From positions 40,827,021-40,891,020 of the forward strand of contig NC_081541.1 of the NCBI RefSeq assembly GCF_901000735.1: a stretch of 64,000 nucleotides of DNA. Reading direction: 5' to 3'. The notes under the pieces are model-generated. The model saw only the letters and a program-made list of their open reading frames with translations, had not been told where the DNA came from and did no database searches. How positions within the stretch are numbered: the stretch's first letter is position 1; every line of letters starts with the position of its first letter. Positions 57,119 to 64,000 of the stretch are shown one piece after another. The stretch is from Corylus avellana (taxonomy: Eukaryota > Streptophyta > Magnoliopsida > Fagales > Betulaceae). The position numbers and the translations under genes were made by a program.

Positions 57119-57720
57119 TTTGAGGTGCTATTGTTGGAGACTTACAACAAAGATGATATGCTACTGCTGAAAGCCTATAACCTAGCTCACAAGGCGCCAA
57201 TGTTTGTTGTAACACCTTGCATAATTACGTGAAAATTAATTTTAAAATAATTGTCGATTTATAAATCATGAAAACTTTCAAACATTTTAAAAGGGGTGGC
57301 TTGCGGGCCACCCCTAGAGGGTTCGGGGTGGCTTGTATTCCACCACAACGAGCTCGTCAAATTCATTGGATGTATATTTTTTTGTCATAAAATGGTAGTT
57401 TGATGTATCCCGGTGTCATACCTGTTAGTTTATAAGGCTTTTTTTTTTTTAAACTAATTTCGACCAAGACAAATACATTTTCTTGACTTTGAATATAATT
57501 TCGACTGTTCTCCACTTTGCACATGAACATATATCGAACAACCAAATATTCTCAACATAGAATAATCAACCGGTTTACCTGACCATACTTTCTAATGCAG
57601 AACACACGACGCAATATGGAATGTAACAAGGAAAAACACAACAATACTAATGTCACACCAAGGATTGAGTTTGAGTTATAAATGGGTCGACCCGTTTATT
57701 TTGCTCTTAACGGGTGACCT

Positions 57721-57754
<34 letters not shown>

Positions 57755-58389
57755 TTTTCTATTTTTTGGTTTATCCTTAACCCATTTATGACCTGACTTA
57801 TCACTTACGTTCTTCAACCAAAAAAAAAAAAATCACTTTCTAAGCTAAACGGGTAAACTAGATTGTGTTTGGGTTTACCCTAAACGGGTCGCGTGTTATT
57901 ACAGGTTGTAAACGGGTCAATCTGCCGACCCGTTTTGCCACCTCTACCTAGAGGCTTGGGGTGGCTTACGAATCACCCTCACGGGCTCGTCAAATTTTGG
58001 TTTTTCATCAATTCTAACAGCCCACGTTAATTTATTTGCATTTTTTGTCATAAAAATGGTAGCTTGATATATTCAAGTGTCATACCTATTAGTTTATGAG
58101 ACATTTTTTAAAAAGAGAAATGCTATAGTGCAATAAAATATTATTTTTTGCCTATAAAAATCTTAAGTGGCAAGAGGCTATAAGTCTCATCCATAGTCAT
58201 TGTGGCCCTATCCACTAATGGGGCCTATAGCCTCTTACCATCTAGGACTTTTATAAACAAAAAATAGTCTTTTTATTGCACTATAGCATTTCTCTTTTGG
58301 CCAGTAGTTCAAGGGCTATTTTGTTTTGAGAAATGCTATAGCGCATTCTCCCCATCATCTTGCCTACATGGCATATGCCACGTCTCTAA

Positions 58390-58422
<33 letters not shown>

Positions 58423-58948
58423 TCGAGATGCTCTACTTCATCCAACGGGGGGAAAATTTGTCTCAAAATTTGACCCAAATTTGAACCCCTCTCTCTCTAC
58501 TACATTTTTGGCTCAAAATCCTCTCTCTCTCTCTCTCTACTACATCCAGCGGGGGAGAAATTTATCATGATTTTCCTTTTAGTTGTTTTATATTACGGAT
58601 TCCGTGAAGAATTATGTATGTGGCTGTGATGGTTTTAAATATACTACAAGAGACCGAAATTGTTTTAATCTGAGGCTTAGGTTAATTGTTGATCCGCATA
58701 AATCTAATTGTTGATCTATTAAATTAATAGGGGAATATAAAAATTTATAGATGAATATGATAAATATGAACAAAATATTGATACTAATCATTTCTCTTTT
58801 TTCATGTAACTTTCTTCAAATTTCAACAAATATTTTCAAATCAAATAGCTTGCCATATCAACATTTATCACCTTTATAAACTCAACATTTATCATTTGTG
58901 TTTATTATATATATATATATATTTTAAAAATACCAATATGATAAAAAC
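57119..58948. other. Intergenic region with repeats
   Basis: 57288-57350 and 57955-57985 carry GC-rich GGGGTGGCTT words. 57680-57955 contains GGGTCGACCCGTTT and GCCGACCCGTTTTGCC in opposing order, probably a hAT-type MITE. 58111-58298 is a clear MITE, listed separately, and 58325 onward begins with a related TTTGAGAAATGCTATAGCGC. A CT-rich microsatellite lies near 58520-58540 and a TA run at 58905-58922. No gene is supported. Confidence 0.5.
58111..58298. repeat. MITE with 28 bp terminal inverted repeats
   Basis: 58111-58138 reads AAAAGAGAAATGCTATAGTG followed by CAATAAAA, and 58271-58298 is its exact inverse. Inner words GGCAAGAGGCTATA and TATAGCCTCTTACC pair as well. Non-coding, 188 bp. 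Confidence 0.9.
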
Positions 58949-59398
58949 TCAAGGATTATATAGGTAAATGACATCATTGGGGCTCGCGACATGCTTATAA
59001 AAACATTCCAACAAACAACGCGAATGATGGGCTGCTCTAAGAAAAATGTCCTTAATTGTCAGTAACGGCTCGCAATTGGTTTCGACGCAATTTCTAATGA
59101 CAGGATACATATTTGGGTCTTCGTAACTCTGAATATCTGTAAAGCAACGTTCAAAAGTAGCAGCAATACAAGATTCATATACGAGCGGCCATGTGTTTTG
59201 AAAATGAGAAATTCCAAGTGTAAGGCAAAGGTGCAAGTCTCCATGATCATCAAGTTCTGAGGAATAAGGAGCCGGGACGGGAGATGAAGATGGAGATGAT
59301 GAAATATAGGCAAGGTCATTGACTTGCACGCTAAGGAGAATAAGAATAAGCAATTCCATCACCACTAACATAACTTTTCTAACACATTTACTAACCAT
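58949..59398 (-). CDS. Small secreted cysteine-rich protein, unknown family (copy C)
   Basis: A single-exon frame of 149 residues starts at ATG 59398 (MVSKCVRKVMLVVMELLILI), with a signal peptide over residues 1-30, then a Ser/Pro spacer. The mature part keeps the family pattern C-x18-C-x7-C-x18-C-x4-C-x18-C-x3-C, the TWP, YPVIRNC and CLLEC blocks and the tail SPNDV. It lacks two of the nine cysteines of copy A. It is intact, unlike copy B. It lies about 52 kb from copy A, beyond NUP62 and CCD7, and about 1.8 kb from the CHR10-like gene in divergent orientation. The function is unknown; extracellular disulfide-rich peptides act in defence or signalling, but nothing here shows which. Confidence 0.8.
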   Translation of the reverse strand: MVSKCVRKVMLVVMELLILILLSVQVNDLAYISSSPSSSPVPAPYSSELDDHGDLHLCLTLGISHFQNTWPLVYESCIAATFERCFTDIQSYEDPNMYPVIRNCVETNCEPLLTIKDIFLRAAHHSRCLLECFYKHVASPNDVIYLYNP

Positions 59399-59530
59399 TG
59401 ATTTTTCTTAGGCTGTAGAAACTTCCTTATTTTATGTTAAATTCAAAATGATAATTTAGGCTTAAGCAATTACATTTATATGCAATTAAAGTGACTTTTG
59501 GTTTGAGCAAAAGTTTTAATTGTAATGAAT
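59399..59530 (-). promoter_or_regulatory. Promoter of cysteine-rich copy C
   Basis: On the minus strand ATTAAAACTTTTGCTC and AACCAAAAGTCA are followed by TATAAATG (59480-59473) and a leader with AAGTTTCT before the ATG. The same blocks occur before copy A, where the first is split by the Copia insertion. This copy shows the uninterrupted promoter. Confidence 0.7.
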
Positions 59531-61238
59531 TAACTTGTTAATTGTAAAGTAATTTTATTCACACAAAAAAGGTATTGTTTAGTTGTTCTTATTTTTAATA
59601 GTACGACTTGTCTATATCAAAGTGACTATTAGTTATTGCAAAAGGTTCAAGGCAATATTTAATACTTGTATGACTTCAATTACTTTCAATATAAAAGTGA
59701 AGAGAAATAATTTTGACAACAAAAAACCCTAGCTAGTGCCGCACAGCAAGGGACGATTGTTCTGACGATATATATGATAGCAGTAAAAACTAAGAATTGA
59801 AGATGGAAAATGAAATTCAGAAGGAGATAAAATAACAAATAGGGAAGAGAAAGACCCTAATTGCCCAAATAAGCAAATAGAGAAATAACGTTGAAAGACT
59901 TAAATTTAATTCATACTTCAAATTGAATTGAAAAATTATAAAGACTATATCCTTTATATAGGCTAGACACCTCCTAATTTAACAAGGAAAATGAAAACAA
60001 ATCCTAATTGAAAAAGGAATACCTAATTCTAATAGAAAAGGAAAAAACATAATCATAATGGAAATGGGAAAAGTCAATCCTTATTAAAAAGAAAAATTAA
60101 AGCATACATGCATAATTAAAATAACAGTTCTGTCGATTTTCTCCTGCATCACCCTCCTCCCCCTAAAGTTTCAGCACTTTGCAACAATTCTTTTAAACTT
60201 TAAAAACTCTCAATTTAATGAATCCAACAACTTTAAAAAGTTTGTAATGTTACTCCTACTGTTAAGGTTTGAGGTTAAATTAGACACACTATAAGTGAAA
60301 TGCGCGCACACACAAAATGCAAAGGAAAAATATATTTACTCTTCTCTAACTACAAAACAATTCGTAATGTATGATTTTCTTAAAAAAATTTATGCCTCAA
60401 ACTACCATTAAAGTTGAAATGTTCTCTTTTTGTGAGAAAATGACAAAACTACCCCTTATAAAAATTTAGAAAAAAAAAATACAAAATTCAGAAAAAAAAA
60501 TATATAAAAGACAAAAATTTAGAAAAAAAAATGATTTATTTTTGTCATTTTTTGTGTAAAAAGGGACATTACAACCCTAATGATAATTTGAGAGGAACAT
60601 TACACAAATTAAAGTTGGAAGACTTTTGCAAATGAATAATGTTAGGGATTATCTTTTTATCTTCTTAAAACTGATGTGGTTTTTAAAATCACCATTAAAT
60701 TTTATATGAATAATTCTTAAATTTTGATTCAATGGTAATTTTAAAAGGTACATCATCTTTAAAAGGATAAAAAAAAAAAAAAAAAAACCATGGTCTCAAG
60801 CATTACTCTTTGCAAATTGCTCGAAAGTTTTGGGAGAATAAATAAAGAAAAAAAACAAAAAAGCGGTTAAAGTCGTGGTTTCAGTCTGTTGTGCTACAAC
60901 CGCTGGTCCGCTACGTTTAGATACGTTTCTAGTTCGTTTTTCATTTCGTGCTTTTATCGGAGTCGGAGCTTTTCAAAATAAAACCGCGTTTTCTCTTCGC
61001 ACAATTGAAGTATATGCGCCGCGTGGAATCCCCGAATGACCCGAACACCCCATCCTTTAAAACACAACCACCATAATAACGTTGCCTATGTGGTGGCAAC
61101 TTCGATAAATTCAGAACTCCACTAAGGTTAGTTTCGTGTCAACAAGCTCTCTCTTCCCTCCCAAGCGTTTATTCAAAGCAACATCAATTTCTCTGTTCTC
61201 TCCTCCAGTGACTCGTTCGTTTGAACGACAGGGAGAAG
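59531..61238. other. Intergenic and 5' leader of the CHR10-like gene
   Basis: 59531-60160 is AT-rich with no feature seen. 60160-60640 is a decayed repeat with CTTTAAAAACTCTCAATTTA and a partly inverse second half. 60626-60819 is a MITE. From about 60860 the base composition rises, as expected for a promoter and 5' UTR; the leader ends GACAGGGAGAAG before the ATG at 61239. Confidence 0.5.
60626..60819. repeat. MITE of the AGTAATG group
   Basis: The ends TTTGCAAATGAATAATG and CATTACTCTTTGCAAA are near-inverse. Interior words (GTGGTTTTTAAAATCACC, GGTAATTTTAAAAGGTACATC) resemble the elements at 19914-20090 and 35501-35652. Confidence 0.65.
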
Positions 61239-63785
61239 ATGAATTACGAGAAGAGACTCAAAGCCGCAGCGGAAATTATACTCGCGGCCGATTCACGCGC
61301 CGCGGACGCGCCATTGGACGTCTCGAAGTTTGGGGTTACGGCGACGCTGAAGCCTTACCAAGTCGAAGGAGTTTCGTGGCTCATTCGGCGATACACTCTC
61401 GGCGTCAACGTGGTTCTCGGTACGGTTATGGTCCAACTTTTTCTTTCCCTATGTTTGGTTGCCGAGAAAACTTGAAGAAAGTGAAGGAAAATGATGTGAA
61501 ACAATTTAAAATCGACGAATTTCTGAAAACTTTAAGTCTTTTTGCTCGATATGACTGACCGATTGAACCGAATAGATTTCGTGACTTTCTTAGCAACTAA
61601 ACGGAGTTCATTACGCTGATGCAATTTATTTTCATTTTTATGACGTTTAAATTGGAATGTACATTTTGATGATTTCATTCTCTTGTTGGATTTGCAGGAG
61701 ATGAGGTATGAATTCTAATTGTTTGTAGAGGAAGTTCAAAGTTTCTTGAATTCGTTTATGACCAGAGATTTGTTTTTTATTAAGTAAGTTGATAAAAAAG
61801 AGTTGAAGTGATTATGGAGCTGGTTCATGAATTTTTTCCTTATGAGTTTGATCCTTGTGATTTTTTTTTCTTTGTTCTGACTTCAGTTTGTGAGGAAAGA
61901 TGAGCTATGCTTGAGATTGGCGTTGGCCAACGAAAATTTTGAATCAGGGTTTAACGGGCTTACCAAGCTTGAGCTCGCATAGAGCCTGGGAACATTTGTG
62001 GGCTTTGTGAAGTTGGCCAGGCTAGCTTGCAGTGCTGAGGGCACAAGTTAAACACCTTAAGCCTGTAGCTTGAATTATCCAACACTTGGCCTGACTCAGC
62101 TTGTTTACTTGCCAACATTCTTTGCTCCCTAACCTGCTATAACAGTTTATGTTTTGTTTCATTCTTGCATCACCTTCTGGGTCATGCCACTCTGGCGCTG
62201 GTTCGTACAACTCTTCTTTGCAAATATCCAAACCTTCTTTTTTCTTTTTTTCTTTTTTTCATAGATGTCCAAACATTGTATGAAACTTCTCTCACTTAAC
62301 TCCGGCCAACTGCTTTAGAATTTCACAATGCATTTTATACTTCTATCAAATTTAAATATTTCTAGAAAGTGAAAATAGCTGTTCTTGTTAAATTTCTTAG
62401 TGGTTACAACTTTATAAGTGGTCGGTGGTCCCATTAACTTCAAATCATGTTAGATGCACTGAACAAGAAGGTGATTTCTGAGTTAATTGTTGCTATATAC
62501 AGTGGATTTCCCTCACATGCTTCATGTTAAGCATATCAGCTGAGTAGAATATTTGAATATGTGAGGCTCTGCACATCCTAGTGCTCATTCTTCGCAATCT
62601 TAGGACATTTAATATTAACAATCTTTGCTTCATGTTCTTTTTTCTGACAAAATGGTAATGGTATTACCAGATTAGAAGGGACTTTAGACCTTGATCTTTC
62701 CTTTTCCATGATCCTTCTTCAAGGATATGAGTTTGCCTACAACGTGCACAGTTACTATTGGACCTTATCTAAGTTTAGTGGTATTTATTGTTATGTAGGT
62801 TTGGTGGTGGTTTAGTTTGTTTAGGTATGTTATATTTATCATTATCTTGAATTGTATTTCTCTTATAAATAATAAACATAATCAAAGTTGGGGGTATCTC
62901 TTGTATACTTCATTTGTACTTAGGTTGTGTCTCTTTGCGCTTTCTAATAAGATTGAATTACTTAACAATATTAGCGCTGGAGAAAATTATATAAGCCCAC
63001 TATTTAATTTTCTGAACGCCTTTAAAGTGCCAAAATCAATGCATGATTTTATTCAGTGTGCTCTGTATCTAATGGAATCTTTGGCAGATGGGACTAGGCA
63101 AGACATTGCAAGCTATCTCTTTCTTGAGCTATTTGAAGGTTCACGTGATGTCTTCTGGGCCATTTTGTAAGTTAAAGATATCTTTTATTTTATTCTGAAA
63201 ATCTTGGAGTGATTAATTTTGGTATTGGTTTGGATGCATACATTTTGTGGCTTTCTTATTTTCATTCAATTATTTGTAGTTGTATTGTGCCCTCTGAGCG
63301 TAACAGATGGTTGGGTATCCGAGATAGTAAAATTTTCCCCAAACCTAAAAGTTCTTCAGTATGTTGGTGAGAAAGAACATCGCCGCAGTCTACGCAGGGC
63401 AATGTATGAGCATGTAAAAGGACAGTCCTCATCATACAACGTAAGTTTATAGCTTTGGTGACTAGAACATGCTATGAGTGTAATTATTTTTAAATTTTTG
63501 GTATTATTGGGTACTGTTAATTCAGAGCTCCACAAAGTTTTAATTATTTCTATTATTGGGTACTATTAATTCATTGTTGGGGTTTTGTTTGAAATATACT
63601 TTTTTCTCGGCACTTTGTATGTGCTGACAGTTTTCTAGTTGAATCCTTGACAGGGCATGTCATTACCTTTTGATGTACTGTTGACAACATATGACATCGC
63701 ATTGATGGATCAAGATTTTCTTTCTCAAATACCATGGCAGTATGCAGTAATTGACGAAGCTCAAAGACTTAAAAATCCTTCCAGT
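61239..63785 (+). CDS. CHR10: SNF2-family chromatin remodeller, CHR10/ALC1-like, 5' part
   Basis: Exons 61239-61419, 61698-61705, 63088-63166, 63280-63440 and 63654-63785 join in frame; the gene continues past the window. Residues 22-60 read [11 protein letters not shown] and [16 protein letters not shown] (SNF2 motif Q and I region). The ATP-binding GDEMGLGKT is assembled across three exons, the middle one only 8 nt (GAGATGAG). Motif Ia is [15 protein letters not shown], and motif II reads [11 protein letters not shown], a Q in place of the usual H. Proteins of this type use ATP to slide nucleosomes; the animal relative ALC1/CHD1L has a macro domain further on, which would lie beyond the window. 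A donor GTACGG at 61420 and GTATGA at 61706 flank the long intron regions. Confidence 0.92.
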
Positions 63786-64000
63786 GTATGTTGGAGATAC
63801 CTTGAAATATCACTCATATATTCAAGTATTGTGGGTTTGTTAGTTGATGATGAGTTAATTCTATGTGGTTATAGTAGTGATTATGAGTTACATCATAATC
63901 GTAATGTAGACATGTTTATTGAGTCTCTAATAAGCTCTAAAAACCCAGCTTTCAGTAGGTTGAGTTCTTTCCATTAATAGTGGTCATTTATATACTATTT

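Noticed and set aside
61136..61558. 140-codon frame overlapping the first CHR10-like exon
   Set aside because: It is out of frame with the conserved SNF2 exon starting at 61239, reads into intron 1 and has no homology.
1..64000. CRISPR array, tRNA or rRNA genes
   Set aside because: Repeats are tandem, inverted or transposon-derived, without regular spacers. The only tRNA-like signals are the SINE boxes and the primer-binding sites.

Overview
The window is nuclear DNA from a flowering plant, most likely a woody eudicot. It is AT-rich, has intron-containing genes with GT-AG splice sites, and carries several classes of plant transposon: Copia, Gypsy, a CACTA element, a Mutator-like foldback, LINEs, a tRNA-derived SINE and many MITEs. 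I cannot fix the species from sequence alone. Two runs of N (3715-3814 and 19315-19334) are assembly gaps.

Layout. 698-6865 is a young Copia-type LTR retrotransposon that kept gag but has no recognisable pol. It sits in the promoter of a small secreted cysteine-rich protein gene (6979-7446). A paralogue broken by a frameshift lies at 9267-9717 and a third, intact paralogue at 58949-59398. A four-exon gene for a 219-residue protein of unknown function with a C-terminal membrane segment spans 13920-17696; its third intron holds a non-LTR insertion and a tandem repeat. The nucleoporin NUP62 gene lies on the minus strand at 21079-28015 in nine exons. A truncated duplicate of its FG-repeat exon (31169-31769) lies just upstream of a coiled-coil exon (30349-30971), and the two can be joined in frame as a candidate chimeric gene. 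CCD7, the strigolactone-pathway carotenoid cleavage dioxygenase, lies on the minus strand at 35689-47245 in seven exons, with a complete 5.3 kb Gypsy element inside intron 5. 52113-57113 is a nest: a solo LTR invaded by a truncated LINE and a non-autonomous CACTA element, each with its own target-site duplication. The right end (61239 onward) is the start of a SNF2-family chromatin remodeller like Arabidopsis CHR10, which runs off the window.

How it fits together. NUP62, CCD7 and CHR10 are consecutive loci in Arabidopsis (At2g45000, At2g44990, At2g44980), so this window preserves an ancient gene block that was later expanded by transposons and small gene duplications. The genes have unrelated jobs (nuclear pore transport, strigolactone synthesis, chromatin remodelling). 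The most unusual features are the uncharacterised cysteine-rich family with conserved promoters, the NUP62-derived chimera, and an 8-nucleotide microexon in the CHR10-like gene.
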